A DNA stretch of 64,000 nt, from NCBI RefSeq assembly GCF_041435095.1, contig NZ_CP108025.1:5208001-5272000 (forward strand). The letters run 5' to 3'. The DNA is from Kitasatospora sp. NBC_00315. GTDB taxonomy: Bacteria > Actinomycetota > Actinomycetes > Streptomycetales > Streptomycetaceae. A program made the translations under genes and the position numbers. This document shows positions 53,213 to 61,953 of the stretch, piece by piece (within the stretch, counting starts at the first letter, position 1; each line of letters starts with the position of its first letter). The notes beneath the pieces are model-generated. The model was given only the letters and a program-made list of their open reading frames with translations. It did not search any database and was not told the origin of the DNA.

Positions 53213-55810
53213 ATGTGGCAGTCGGTGCTCGACGCGTACCGGGAGAGGATCGTGGACAGCGGCCGGCAGCCGCTGTTCCTCCTGCTGGTGGGCCTGATCG
53301 GCGCCTTCCTGTTCATCCGGTTCAGCGTCCGGATGATCCGCCGAGGCACCAGCTGGTGGCCCGGCAACGTCTCGCCCGGCGGGTTGCACATCCACCACGT
53401 GGTCTTCGGTCAGACGCTGATGGTCATCGCGGGCGTCGGCTCGTTCGCCTTCAGGGGAAACAGCGAGATCCCGTGGGACGTCCTCGGGCTGGCGTTCGGC
53501 ATCGGCTGCGGCCTCGTCCTGGACGAGTTCGCCCTGGTGCTGCACCTGGAGGACGTGTACTGGAAGGAGCAGGGCCGCACCTCGGTGGACGCGGTGATCA
53601 TGGCGGCGGCGCTGATCGGCCTGCTGCTGGTCGGCGAGGTGCCGTTCGGCGGCTTCAACCGCCAGCTGACGGCCGGACAGCTCGTCGGGGCCGGCGTCCT
53701 GGTGCTCCTGATCGTCGTCAGTCTGCTCAAGGGCAAGATCTGGACCGGCCTGATCGGGGTGATGGTCCCGCTGCTCCCGGTGATCGGGGCGATCCGGCTG
53801 GCCCGGCCGAACAGCCCCTGGGCGCGCTGGCGCTACCGCAGCCGGCCCAAGCGGCTCGCCCGCGCGGAACGCCGTGAGGCCCGGATCCACCAGCGCGTCG
53901 TCACGTTCAAGACCTCCGCGTACAACGTCGTGGCGGGCGCCCCGGACCGCCCGCCCGTCAGCCCCGCTCCGGCGCCGCGGACGGTGCCCCCGCCAACGCC
54001 AACGCCCACGCCCCTGCCCGAGCCCGCACCCGAGCCGCCGCAGCCGCCGGCGCGATGGCGGCTGCGCTGCGCGTCGGCCGCCGAGTGGTACATGCGGGCC
54101 GCGGCGGTGCTCAACCTGCTCGCCGCCCCGATCGCACCGTTTCGCCAGCGCGTCCAGCGGGTCGACTCCGGCGACTACTTCACCCCGGTGCTGCTGAGCG
54201 CCGGATTCACCGCCGCGCTCTTCGCCGGCCTGCTCGCCGTGATGCTCCGCCGTCGTAAACGGGCCGCCTGGATCACCGCCACGGTCGTGGCCGGCGCGTT
54301 CGCGGCGCTCTACGTCCTCGCGCTGGCCGCCGACCCGCAGGATCGCTCGCACCCGTTCAACTGGGTCTCCGCCGTGATCACCTTGGCGCTCCTGGCCGTC
54401 CTGCTGGCCGCCCGGCCGGTCTACCGGGTACGCGGCGGTCGCGGAAACGTCCTGTTCGGCCTCGGCGTGCTGATCTGCGGCGCCGCGGTGCTCACCGCCC
54501 TCGGCGCCCTTCTGGTCCGGCTCACCGCCCCGGCGCCGGAGCCCGGCTGGGGAGCGGGCTTCGGCTACGCGCTGCTGCGCCTGTTCACCGTCTCCGGGGT
54601 CGCCGCCGACACCGACATCGACGCGGCCGGGTGGGTGGACCTCACCCTCAACATCCTCGGCGCCGCACTGTTCCTCCTGGTGGTGCGGGTCCTCTTCCGC
54701 TCCCCGCGGGGCGAGCTCCGGCTCGGCACGCAGGACGAGCAGCGGCTGCGGGCCCTGCTGGAGCGGCACGGCGGACGCGACTCGCTCGGCTACTTCGCGC
54801 TGCGCCGCGACAAGGCCGTCTGCTGGTCGCCCTCCGGCAAGGCCGCCGTGCTCCACCGGGTGGTCTTCGGGGTGGCCCTCGCCTCCGGCGACCCGATCGG
54901 CGACCCGGAGGCCTGGCCGCAGGCCATCGAGGTGTGGCGGGCGAGGGCCCGCGCCAACGCCTGGGTGCCCGCGGTCACCGGCGCGAGCGAACTGGGCGGC
55001 ACCGCCTACGCCCGGGCCGGTCTGAAGGCGCTGGAGTACGGCGACGAGGCCGTGGTCGAGACGGCCGGCTTCAAACTGGAGGGGCGCGCCATGCGCTCGC
55101 TGCGCCAGACCTACGACCGGGTCGGCGAGGCCGGCTACCGCGCGGTGCTGCGCCGGCACCGCGACATCCCCCGGGCGGAGCTGGACGAGCTGGTGCACCT
55201 CGCCGACGCCTGGCGGCACGGCCGCACCGAGCGGGGCTTCTCGATGGCCCTCGGGCGGCTCGGCGACCCGGCGGACGGCGACTGCCTGATGCTGGAGTGC
55301 CGGGACGAGAACGACCGCACCTGCGCCCTGCTGAGCTTCGTCCCCTGGGGCCCGGACGGGCTCTCGCTCGACCTGATGCGCCGCGACCGGGACTCCGACA
55401 ACGGCCTGGTGGAGTACCTGGTCACCGAACTGCTGCTGCGGGCCGCGAGCGGCGCGCTGCCGGTCGCCCAGGTCTCGCTGAACTTCGCGATGTTCCGCTC
55501 GGTCTTCGAGCGGGGCTCCAGGATCGGCGCGGGCCCGGTGCTCCGGATCTGGCGTGCCGTCCTGCTGTTCCTCTCCCACTGGTGGCAGCTGGAGTCGCTC
55601 TACCGGGCCAACGCCAGGTATCAGCCGCAGTGGCGGCCGCGCTTCCTGCTGTACGAGAAGTCCACCGAGCTGTTCGCGATCGCCGCCGCCAACGCGGCCG
55701 CCGAGGGGTTCGTCACCCGCCCCCGGCTGCGCAGGTCGCAAGGCCCCGGCGGCGGAAGCGACCCGCGCGACGCACGCGGCCAGGGCGACCGAGGTGACCG
55801 AGGTGACTGA
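53213..55810 (+). CDS. Two-part membrane protein with a C-terminal phosphatidylglycerol lysyltransferase-like domain
   Basis: An 865-aa protein. Residues 1 to about 200 form a membrane domain with helices near 22-42, 60-85, 90-110, 130-150 and 160-200 and the motif GGLHIHHVVFGQ. A Pro-rich cytoplasmic linker (PPPTPTPTPLPEPAPEPP, near 260) follows. A second membrane block (about 330-510) precedes a C-terminal aminoacyltransferase domain of the LPG_synthase_C type (about 515-840: GRDSLGYFALRRDKAVCWSP, VFGVALASGDPIGD, EGRAMRSLRQTYDRVG, FRSVFERGSRIGAGP). Such enzymes add lysine from tRNA to phosphatidylglycerol, altering surface charge and peptide resistance. The ATG at 53213 follows AGGGGAAGG. 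Confidence 0.83.
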   Translation: MWQSVLDAYRERIVDSGRQPLFLLLVGLIGAFLFIRFSVRMIRRGTSWWPGNVSPGGLHIHHVVFGQTLMVIAGVGSFAFRGNSEIPWDVLGLAFGIGCGLVLDEFALVLHLEDVYWKEQGRTSVDAVIMAAALIGLLLVGEVPFGGFNRQLTAGQLVGAGVLVLLIVVSLLKGKIWTGLIGVMVPLLPVIGAIRLARPNSPWARWRYRSRPKRLARAERREARIHQRVVTFKTSAYNVVAGAPDRPPVSPAPAPRTVPPPTPTPTPLPEPAPEPPQPPARWRLRCASAAEWYMRAAAVLNLLAAPIAPFRQRVQRVDSGDYFTPVLLSAGFTAALFAGLLAVMLRRRKRAAWITATVVAGAFAALYVLALAADPQDRSHPFNWVSAVITLALLAVLLAARPVYRVRGGRGNVLFGLGVLICGAAVLTALGALLVRLTAPAPEPGWGAGFGYALLRLFTVSGVAADTDIDAAGWVDLTLNILGAALFLLVVRVLFRSPRGELRLGTQDEQRLRALLERHGGRDSLGYFALRRDKAVCWSPSGKAAVLHRVVFGVALASGDPIGDPEAWPQAIEVWRARARANAWVPAVTGASELGGTAYARAGLKALEYGDEAVVETAGFKLEGRAMRSLRQTYDRVGEAGYRAVLRRHRDIPRAELDELVHLADAWRHGRTERGFSMALGRLGDPADGDCLMLECRDENDRTCALLSFVPWGPDGLSLDLMRRDRDSDNGLVEYLVTELLLRAASGALPVAQVSLNFAMFRSVFERGSRIGAGPVLRIWRAVLLFLSHWWQLESLYRANARYQPQWRPRFLLYEKSTELFAIAAANAAAEGFVTRPRLRRSQGPGGGSDPRDARGQGDRGDRGD

Positions 55811-55831
55811 GATGGGCGAGATGGGCGAGGT
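55787..55831. repeat. 9-bp tandem repeat at a stop codon
   Basis: Five consecutive 9-mers: GACCGAGGT twice, GACTGAGAT, GGGCGAGAT and GGGCGAGGT. The TGA stop of the lysyl-PG synthase-like gene (55808-55810) arises in the third unit by a C-to-T difference. Confidence 0.95.
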
Positions 55832-55972
55832 GGCGGGCACGGAGCGGCGCGCTTCAGCACGCCGCGACTCCCGGCCGCGGCGCCGGGCGGAGCGGGGACG
55901 GACACAGCGGCGCCGGACGGGCGCCGTACCGGGCCGGGCAGCGCGGACAGGACGCCGCGGAGGGGAGCGGTG

Positions 55973-56605
55973 ATGGCCGGACAGCACGGCAGGGGCGGCT
56001 GGCCCGGGGCGCTCGCCGTCGGCGGGGCCCTGGTCCTCGGCGCGTGGATGCTGCACGACGGCGGCCGTGTCCTGCCGCCCGCGCCCGGGTCGGCCCAGGC
56101 CGGCTTCGGCGCGGTCTCCGTCGTGCCCCCGCTCGGCCCCTCCGTCCCCACGCGCATCCGGATCCCCGCGGTTCGGCTGGACGCGCCCGTCACCGGCCTC
56201 GGGCTGGACGGCGCCGGCCACCTGCAGCCGCCCCCGGACGACGACCGCAACCTGGCCGGCTGGTACCGCGGCGCCGTCACCCCCGGCCAGCGCGGCACCG
56301 CGATCCTGGCCGGCCACGTCGACACCCGCAGCGGACCCGCCGTGTTCTACAGCCTCGGCGCGCTGCACCGGGGCGACCGGATCGAGATCACCCGTGCGGA
56401 CGGCAGCATCGCGGGCTTCCAGATCTACGCGATCGAGGTCTACGACAAGCAGCACTTCCCGGACGACCGGGTGTACGGCCAGGCGGGTGACGCCCAGCTC
56501 CGGGTGATCACCTGCGGTGGCGGGTTCAGCCGCGCGGACGGCTACGAGGGCAACGTGGTGGCGTACGCGTTCCTGGCGGACACCACCAAGCCGAAGAAGG
56601 CGTGA
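55973..56605 (+). CDS. Class F sortase
   Basis: A 210-aa exported transpeptidase-like protein. An N-terminal helix (PGALAVGGALVLGAWML) anchors it. The sortase core has the catalytic His115 in LAGHVDT and Cys181 in VITCGGGF, with ARG-type residues near the end. The short length and the sequence TRIRIPAVRLDAPV at the start of the barrel are typical of actinobacterial class F. The ATG at 55973 follows GGAGGGGA; a GTG 3 nt upstream is possible. No LPXTG-type substrate is evident next to it. It lies 162 bp after the lysyl-PG synthase-like gene. Confidence 0.92.
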   Translation: MAGQHGRGGWPGALAVGGALVLGAWMLHDGGRVLPPAPGSAQAGFGAVSVVPPLGPSVPTRIRIPAVRLDAPVTGLGLDGAGHLQPPPDDDRNLAGWYRGAVTPGQRGTAILAGHVDTRSGPAVFYSLGALHRGDRIEITRADGSIAGFQIYAIEVYDKQHFPDDRVYGQAGDAQLRVITCGGGFSRADGYEGNVVAYAFLADTTKPKKA

Positions 56606-56736
56606 CGGACGGGGCGTGAGCGCCCGCGGAACGGGGCGCCGGGGCCGGCGCGGGGTAGGGCGAGGGCCCCGGCGGCCTCGGCCGTGCGGGGGCGTGCGGG
56701 GGCGTGCGGGGCCCGGTGACCGGCCGGGGGCCGGGC

Positions 56737-57210
56737 TCAGCCGAGCAGCTCGGCCAGCGCCCGGTCGGGGTCGAGGTGGCGGTGCTCCTGGCCCTCCGGG
56801 ACGACCAGGAGGCTGCGCCGCAGGAAGCGGCGCAGCTCGGCGCTCCGGAACCGGAGCAGCGCGACGCCCTCGGTGGCGCGCAGCTCCACCATGGTGTGCG
56901 CGCCGAGCGCGGGGCGGACGTGGACGTCGCCGATCCCGGACGGCAGGTCGAGCCCGGCCGAGAGCAGCTTGCGGGCGAAGACCCACTCCACCGCCGCGGA
57001 GGCCGGGACGGCGGCGGTGTCGGCGGCGTCCGAGGCGTCGGCCGAGTCCGCGAGGGGCGGCGGGTCGTCCAGCGAGTACTCGGCGGGGAACAGCATCCGG
57101 ACGGCCAGCGGGTCGTCCGAGCGGTAGCGGAGGGTGACCCTCAGCAGGACGGAGCGGTGCGTGGAGAGGATGAGGCCGGCCTGGACGGCCTGCTCGACGG
57201 CGCTGGACAC
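56737..57210 (-). CDS. SsgA-like sporulation/cell-division regulator
   Basis: A 157-aa protein of the SsgA-like (SALP) family found only in sporulating actinobacteria, where members steer septum placement and wall remodelling. Family features are LRVTLRYRSDDPLAVRMLFP, EWVFARKLLSAGL, the block GIGDVHVRP, LLRFRSAELRRFLRRSLLVVPEGQE and the C-terminal acidic helix. An insertion of Ala/Asp/Ser residues (about 47-68) in the middle is unusual. GTG at 57210 follows GGGAGG. Which SALP it is cannot be decided. It diverges from the toxin-antitoxin pair. Confidence 0.88.
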   Translation of the reverse strand: MSSAVEQAVQAGLILSTHRSVLLRVTLRYRSDDPLAVRMLFPAEYSLDDPPPLADSADASDAADTAAVPASAAVEWVFARKLLSAGLDLPSGIGDVHVRPALGAHTMVELRATEGVALLRFRSAELRRFLRRSLLVVPEGQEHRHLDPDRALAELLG

Positions 57211-57357
57211 GAGGGTTTTCCTCCCGAGGTGCGGCTGAGGCCCCAGTGGGTGGTGTGACGCGTGGGCCTCACCGGGAGAGACTCCGGCGGTGGCCGGTGC
57301 TTACCCGGTTCGGTGAAAGGATCGGCGTGACCCGCGTCACAGCATGACCCGGAAATC

Positions 57358-57396
57358 CGGTACCACGATGACCCCACCCTCGGTACCGTTTCGGTA
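57358..57396. promoter_or_regulatory. Possible autoregulatory operator of the toxin-antitoxin pair
   Basis: CGGTA occurs at 57358, 57381 and 57392, spaced 23 and 11 bp, close to two turns and one turn of the helix. The last two flank the TACCGT -10 box at 57384-57389, 6 nt before the antitoxin ATG. RHH antitoxins usually bind such short repeats. Confidence 0.45.
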
Positions 57397-57599
57397 TGGC
57401 GATGAACCTGAGACTGACCGAGGAGCAGCAGGAGGCCCTGCGCGAGCGGGCCGAGGAGGAGGGGCGCAGCATGCACGCCGTCGTCGTGCGTGCGATCGAG
57501 CGCTACCTGGACGAGGGAACCGACCGCGAGGCGGTCGGCCGGCTCGGCGCCAAGTACGCGAGCCGGCACTCCGAGCTGCTGCGCAGGCTGGGGGAGTGA
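57396..57599 (+). CDS. Ribbon-helix-helix antitoxin
   Basis: A 67-aa protein with the RHH DNA-binding fold: the beta strand MNLRLTEEQQEALRERAEEE, then GRSMHAVVVRAIERYLDE, like CopG/ParD antitoxins. The C-terminal 20 residues (GRLGAKYASRHSELLRRLGE) would contact the toxin. The ATG at 57396 lies 6 nt after a TACCGT box. The stop overlaps the toxin start in GTGA, a coupling that keeps antitoxin in excess. Doc toxins are more often paired with Phd, so an RHH partner is a mix-and-match module. Confidence 0.85.
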   Translation: MAMNLRLTEEQQEALRERAEEEGRSMHAVVVRAIERYLDEGTDREAVGRLGAKYASRHSELLRRLGE

Positions 57600-58027
57600 C
57601 CCGCGCCACGCCGGGGGGTGGTCCGCCGGGCCCGGGGCCGCTCAAGTACCTCACCGTCCTGGAGATCCTCGACCTGGCCGAGTACGCCTGCCAGGAGCAG
57701 GAGGTCGGGGTCCGTGACCTCGGCCTGCTCTCCTCGGCGGCGCACCGCCCGCAGTCGCAGATGTTCGGGGTCGAGGCGTACACCGGCCTGTTCGAGAAGG
57801 CCGCCTCGCTGCTGCACTCGCTGGCGGTCAACCACCCGTTCGTCGACGGCAACAAGCGGACGGCCTGGATGAGCACCGTGGTCTTCCTGGACCTGAACGG
57901 GGCCGAGATGGCGGGCATCGACCAGGACGAGGCATACCTGCTGGTGGTGGGCATCGCCGCCGGGGAGGTCAGCGAGTTGGGGGAGATCGCCAGGCGCCTG
58001 CGGGCCCTGTACGACGGGCGGAGCTGA
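57596..58027 (+). CDS. Doc-type Fic-fold toxin
   Basis: A 143-aa protein of the Doc branch of the Fic family. The motif HPFVDGNKR (80-88) matches HxFx(D)GNxR with Lys at the Doc position. Doc of phage P1 is a kinase that phosphorylates EF-Tu, and this branch is expected to do the same; AMP transfer as in classical Fic is less likely. The length fits Doc. GTG at 57596 overlaps the antitoxin stop. It forms a type II toxin-antitoxin pair with the RHH gene. Confidence 0.85.
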   Translation: MTRATPGGGPPGPGPLKYLTVLEILDLAEYACQEQEVGVRDLGLLSSAAHRPQSQMFGVEAYTGLFEKAASLLHSLAVNHPFVDGNKRTAWMSTVVFLDLNGAEMAGIDQDEAYLLVVGIAAGEVSELGEIARRLRALYDGRS

Positions 58028-58095
58028 GCCCGGGGCGGGCACCGCGCGCGCCCGGGGGCCGACCGTGTCGGGCGCCGTCGCGGCGCCCGGCCCGG

Positions 58096-58101
58096 TAGGC
58101 T
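58096..58101 (+). promoter_or_regulatory. -10 box TAGGCT upstream of the DEAH helicase
   Basis: TAGGCT would start transcription near 58108, leaving a leader of about 76 nt before the preferred GTG at 58184. A TTG 7 nt downstream (58109) could instead be a leaderless start. Confidence 0.45.
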
Positions 58102-58183
58102 AGGCGGGTTGTCCGACCGCCGCCCGACTGCGGGACGGGGCTGTTTCACCGCCTCTGACCTGCGACGATCCCCCTCGGAGACC

Positions 58184-60043
58184 GTGAGTACTGCCGCCGC
58201 CTCCTCGATGCCCCTCTTCTCCGACTCCGTGCAGCCGGACACGTCCGCGCGCGCCGCCGGGCATGCGGCGCCGCCCGCCTCGCACCACCTGTCGCCCGCC
58301 TTCCCGGGGCGGGCCCCCTGGGGTACCGCCGGCCGGCTGCGGGCCTGGCAGCAGGGCGCACTGGACCACTACATCGAGAAGCAGCCCCGGGACTTCCTCG
58401 CGGTCGCCACCCCGGGCGCAGGCAAGACCACCTTCGCGCTCACCCTCGCCTCGTACCTGCTGCACAACCACCTGGTGCAGCAGATCACCGTCGTCGCGCC
58501 GACCGAGCACCTGAAGAAGCAGTGGGCCGAGGCCGCCGCCCGGATAGGGATCCGGCTGGACCCGGCGTACTCCTCGGGTCCGCTGTCGAAGGACTACCAC
58601 GGCATCGTGATCACCTATGCGGGCGTGGGCGTCAACCCGATGCTGCACCGCAACCGCACCGAGGCCCGCAAGACGCTGGTCATCCTGGACGAGATCCACC
58701 ACGCCGGTGACTCGAAGTCCTGGGGCGAGGGCTGCTTCGAGGCCTTCGAGCCGGCCGCGCGCCGCCTCGCGCTGACCGGGACGCCGTTCCGCTCGGACAC
58801 CAACCCGATCCCCTTCGTCCAGTACGAGGCGGGCGGCGACGGCATCCGCAAGTCCGTCGCCGACTACACGTACGGGTACGGGCACGCGCTCGCCGACCAC
58901 GTCGTGCGTCCGGTGATCTTCCTCTCCTACAGCGGCAACATGCGCTGGCGCACCAAGAGCGGCGACGAGCTGGAGGCCCGGCTCGGCGAGCCGATGACCA
59001 AGGACCTCATCGCGCAGGCCTGGCGCACCGCGCTGGCCCCCCAGGGCGAGTGGATCCAGAACGTGCTGCGGGCCGCCGACAAGCGGCTCACCGAGGTCCG
59101 CAAGGCCATTCCGGACGCCGGCGGCCTGGTGATCGCCACCGATCAGAACGCCGCTCGGGCCTACGCCAAGATGATCCGCGAGATCACCGGCCAGGGCGCC
59201 ACTGTGGTCCTGTCCGACGAGGCCGAGGCCTCCCAGCGGATCTCCGACTTCTCGGCGGGCACCTCCCGCTGGATGGTCGCGGTCCGGATGGTCTCCGAAG
59301 GCGTCGACGTGCCCCGGCTGGCCGTCGGCGTGTACGCCACCTCGATCTCCACCCCGCTCTTCTTCGCCCAGGCCGTCGGCCGCTTCGTGCGCGCCCGCAA
59401 GCGCGGCGAGACCGCCTCCGTCTTCCTGCCCTCCGTCCCCACGCTGCTCGGCTTCGCCAACGAGATGGAGCTCCAGCGCGACCACGTGCTGGACCGGCCG
59501 AAGAAGGAGGGGGAGGGCCTCTTCGACGAGGAGGACCGCCTGCTCGCCGAGGCCGAGCGGGCCAACGACGGACCGGACGGCGCCGGAGGCGACGAGTTCT
59601 CCTACGAGGCGATCGGCTCGGACGCGGTCTTCGACCGGGTGCTCTACAACGCCATGGAATTCGGCATGCAGGCCCACCCGGGCAGCGAGGAGGAGGACGA
59701 CTACCTCGGCATCCCCGGCCTGCTGGAGCCGGACCAGGTGCAGATGCTGCTCCAGAAGCGCCAGCACCGGCAGATCCAGCGCAGCAGGGCCAAGCCGGCC
59801 GAGGAGGCCGACCTGCTGGAACTCCCCGCCGACCAGCGGCCGGTGGTGACCCATCAGGAGCTGCGCGACCTGCGCAAGGAGCTCAACTCGCTGGTGGCGG
59901 CCTGGCGGCACCGGGTCGACCAGCCGCACGGCGCGATCCACAACGAGCTGCGGCGCCAGTGCGGCGGCCCGCTGACCGCCCAGGCGACGGCCAATCAGCT
60001 GAAGGCCCGGATCGCCAAGATCAAGGAATGGGCGTCCAAGTAG
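58184..60043 (+). CDS. DEAD/DEAH-box superfamily 2 helicase
   Basis: A 619-aa helicase-like ATPase. Walker A is TPGAGKTTF with Lys81, the DEAH-type box is DEIHH (Asp169-Glu170), motif III is ALTGTPFRSD, and the C-terminal RecA domain has VRMVSEGVDVPRLAVGVY and QAVGRFVRARK (motif VI). The C-terminal helical region (about 500-619) is charged. It resembles the ResIII-type helicases conserved in actinobacteria. Its role (DNA repair or RNA metabolism) is unclear. GTG at 58184 is chosen because the 25 codons between it and the in-frame TTG at 58109 have weak third-position GC bias. Confidence 0.85.
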   Translation: MSTAAASSMPLFSDSVQPDTSARAAGHAAPPASHHLSPAFPGRAPWGTAGRLRAWQQGALDHYIEKQPRDFLAVATPGAGKTTFALTLASYLLHNHLVQQITVVAPTEHLKKQWAEAAARIGIRLDPAYSSGPLSKDYHGIVITYAGVGVNPMLHRNRTEARKTLVILDEIHHAGDSKSWGEGCFEAFEPAARRLALTGTPFRSDTNPIPFVQYEAGGDGIRKSVADYTYGYGHALADHVVRPVIFLSYSGNMRWRTKSGDELEARLGEPMTKDLIAQAWRTALAPQGEWIQNVLRAADKRLTEVRKAIPDAGGLVIATDQNAARAYAKMIREITGQGATVVLSDEAEASQRISDFSAGTSRWMVAVRMVSEGVDVPRLAVGVYATSISTPLFFAQAVGRFVRARKRGETASVFLPSVPTLLGFANEMELQRDHVLDRPKKEGEGLFDEEDRLLAEAERANDGPDGAGGDEFSYEAIGSDAVFDRVLYNAMEFGMQAHPGSEEEDDYLGIPGLLEPDQVQMLLQKRQHRQIQRSRAKPAEEADLLELPADQRPVVTHQELRDLRKELNSLVAAWRHRVDQPHGAIHNELRRQCGGPLTAQATANQLKARIAKIKEWASK

Positions 60044-60100
60044 TCGGCCGCGCCGGCGCCGCCCGAGCGGCCGGCCCCGGCGCGGCCGGCGTCCGCGCCG

Positions 60101-60550
60101 TCAGCCCTCGGTGGACTGCAGGAGCAGGGCGAGCTCCCGCTCCAGCGACTCGGCGCTGAACTCCTCGCCGAACGGCACCAGGCGGTCGCTGCGCAGCAGG
60201 ACGGCGTGCACGGCCGGCGCCGGGGCGCGCAGCTCGGCGGTGCCGGTGGGCGCGCGCAGGATGATGCGCAGGACGTCCGGGTCGGTACCGTCCGGGCGGA
60301 CGTGCACGTCGCCCTCGCCGGTGGGCGCGTCGAGGCCGTCGAGGAGCAGCTCCCGGGAGATCACCCAGGTCACCGGCGCCTCGTCGGCCGGGCCGGCCAT
60401 GTCGAAGGTCAGCCGCAGGACCATCGGGTCATCCGCGCGGTAGGCGAGACCGACCTGGAGCCGGACCTCCAGGCCGAGGCCGCAGGCGAGGTCCATCGGA
60501 ACGCGGGCGTCGATTCGCACGCCCTCGTCAGGCAGGTCAAGAAAACGCAT
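60101..60550 (-). CDS. SsgA-like sporulation/cell-division regulator (second copy)
   Basis: A 149-aa SALP protein, closer to the SsgB-type core than its neighbour at 57210. Features are VPMDLACGLGLEVRLQVGLA, YRADDPMVLRLTFDM, PVTWVISRELLLDGL, EGDVHVRP, LRIILRAPTGTAELRAP and SDRLVPFGEEF. It lies convergent with the DEAH helicase and diverges from the histidine kinase gene. The ATG at 60550 follows AGGGGAC. I do not assign a specific SALP name, although from memory a SsgG-type gene lies in this part of the S. coelicolor chromosome. Confidence 0.9.
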   Translation of the reverse strand: MRFLDLPDEGVRIDARVPMDLACGLGLEVRLQVGLAYRADDPMVLRLTFDMAGPADEAPVTWVISRELLLDGLDAPTGEGDVHVRPDGTDPDVLRIILRAPTGTAELRAPAPAVHAVLLRSDRLVPFGEEFSAESLERELALLLQSTEG

Positions 60551-60683
60551 ACTGTCCCCTGTCGATCCCGGTTTCCGTGATTACGCGAATCAGACTCCAT
60601 TGTTGGCCGAATGCATACATCCGCCGGACGTGGAGGAGCGGTTTCCGCCCTTGTGGTAGGAATGAAATCAGCGTTTCGGAGGG

Positions 60684-60712
60684 TGGACCCGAGGCTTGAT
60701 CAATGCTATGAG
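60684..60712 (+). promoter_or_regulatory. Promoter of the histidine kinase gene
   Basis: -35 TGGACC (60684-60689), a 17-bp spacer and -10 TATGAG (60707-60712). The predicted start near 60719 leaves a 15-nt leader before ATG 60734. Confidence 0.5.
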
Positions 60713-60733
60713 CGACCGGCAAATGGTGGGCGG

Positions 60734-61735
60734 ATGAAGGATCGGCGTTCGAGCCGGGGCCGGCAGGGCGAGGGCCGGGGCGGCGGCGGGCCGCTGGCGA
60801 CCGGGGCCGCCGCCGGCGCGTCGCGCCGTCGTCCGTCGTCCGCCGCCCGCCCGTCGCGGCCGTGGGCGCGCGGATCGGGTCCGTCGGCGGGGGCGTTGCT
60901 GCCGCTGCTGGTGGCGGGCGCGGCCGTGGCCTGGGCCTGGCGGCAGGTCAGGGACACCCGGACGGCTGCGGAGGCCTACCGCGAGCAGGGCCGGCTGGAG
61001 GAGCGCGGGCAGCTCGGCCGGGACGTGCACGACACCGTCGCGCAGGGGCTGGCGGCGATCGCCATGCTGGTCCGCGCGGCCGAGCTGGCGCTGGGCCGTG
61101 ACCAGGACGCCGACACCGTCCGGGAACGGCTGGCGGCGATCCGCGACGTCGCGGCGCTGAGCCTGGGACAGGCGAACGACCTGACGCACGGAGCGGCCTA
61201 CTCCGAACTCGACACCGGCGGCCTGGCGCCGGCCGTGCGGAACCTGGTCGCGCTGACCCGTCGCACGCTCGCGGCCGGGGCGGAGCTGCTGGTCGAGCAC
61301 CCGCACGAGGGGGACGGCGGGGCGCACCGGCTGCCGGAGCTGGTACTGGAGACGACCGGTGGGCCCCGACGACTGGCCCTGCCGGTCGAGAGCGCGGTGC
61401 TCCGGATGATCCAGGAGGCCACCTCCAACGCGATCCGGCACAGCGGGGCGTCCACCGTGCGGATCCGGCTGGAGTTCGGGCCGGACCGGATGCGCGCCCG
61501 GGTGGAGGACGACGGCCGGGGCCTGGAGCCGGGCGCCGGCACGGGCGTCGGGCTCGGCCTGGCGGGCCTGGAACGGCGGATCGGCGCGCTGGGCGGCCGG
61601 CTGCTGATGGACTCCACCGCGACCGGCACGGTGATCGCGGTGGAGTTCCCGTACCAGGTGGCGCCGTCTGCCCGGCGGGACCGGCCGCCGCACATCCGCA
61701 GGCCGGCGAAGGGGCCGGGCCCGGGGGGCGCCTGA
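60734..61735 (+). CDS. Two-component sensor histidine kinase (NarL/LiaS type)
   Basis: A 333-aa kinase. A basic, low-complexity N-terminus (about 1-50) leads to one short membrane helix (ALLPLLVAGAAVAWAW, about 57-72). The HisKA_3 dimerisation helix has phospho-acceptor His99 in RDVHDTVAQG. The ATP-binding domain has the N-box IQEATSNAIRHSG and G-box DDGRGLE and GLGLAGLERR. No extracellular sensor domain is present, so it senses membrane or cytoplasmic signals. ATG at 60734 is chosen because codons upstream of it lack GC bias. The response regulator gene follows after 279 bp, so they form one system. Confidence 0.88.
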   Translation: MKDRRSSRGRQGEGRGGGGPLATGAAAGASRRRPSSAARPSRPWARGSGPSAGALLPLLVAGAAVAWAWRQVRDTRTAAEAYREQGRLEERGQLGRDVHDTVAQGLAAIAMLVRAAELALGRDQDADTVRERLAAIRDVAALSLGQANDLTHGAAYSELDTGGLAPAVRNLVALTRRTLAAGAELLVEHPHEGDGGAHRLPELVLETTGGPRRLALPVESAVLRMIQEATSNAIRHSGASTVRIRLEFGPDRMRARVEDDGRGLEPGAGTGVGLGLAGLERRIGALGGRLLMDSTATGTVIAVEFPYQVAPSARRDRPPHIRRPAKGPGPGGA

Positions 61736-61811
61736 CGCACCGCCGGACCGCCGGGGCACGGCGGCCCGGGGTGCCCGCGGGACCCCGAGGTCCGGCCGCC
61801 CGGCCCCCCGA

Positions 61812-61817
61812 TAGCAT
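61812..61817 (+). promoter_or_regulatory. -10-like box TAGCAT upstream of the response regulator
   Basis: TAGCAT could allow a separate transcript for the response regulator, with a leader of about 130-190 nt containing a 22-codon ORF. The -35 is weak. Confidence 0.3.
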
Positions 61818-61953
61818 GGGCATCCACCTTTCAGCCGGGCCGGGCCGCGGACGACTCCGCCGCCCGCGTCTTCTGATCGGCCGTCGGGGAAGCCCGGGGC
61901 GGCTCGCCCCGCCCAGGTGGGACACGACTTCTCGGTTTCTGGGTGGGAGCGGC

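Noticed and set aside
58109..58183. TTG start for the DEAH helicase as a leaderless gene
   Set aside because: The codons between 58109 and 58184 have weak third-position GC bias compared with the rest, so GTG 58184 is preferred.
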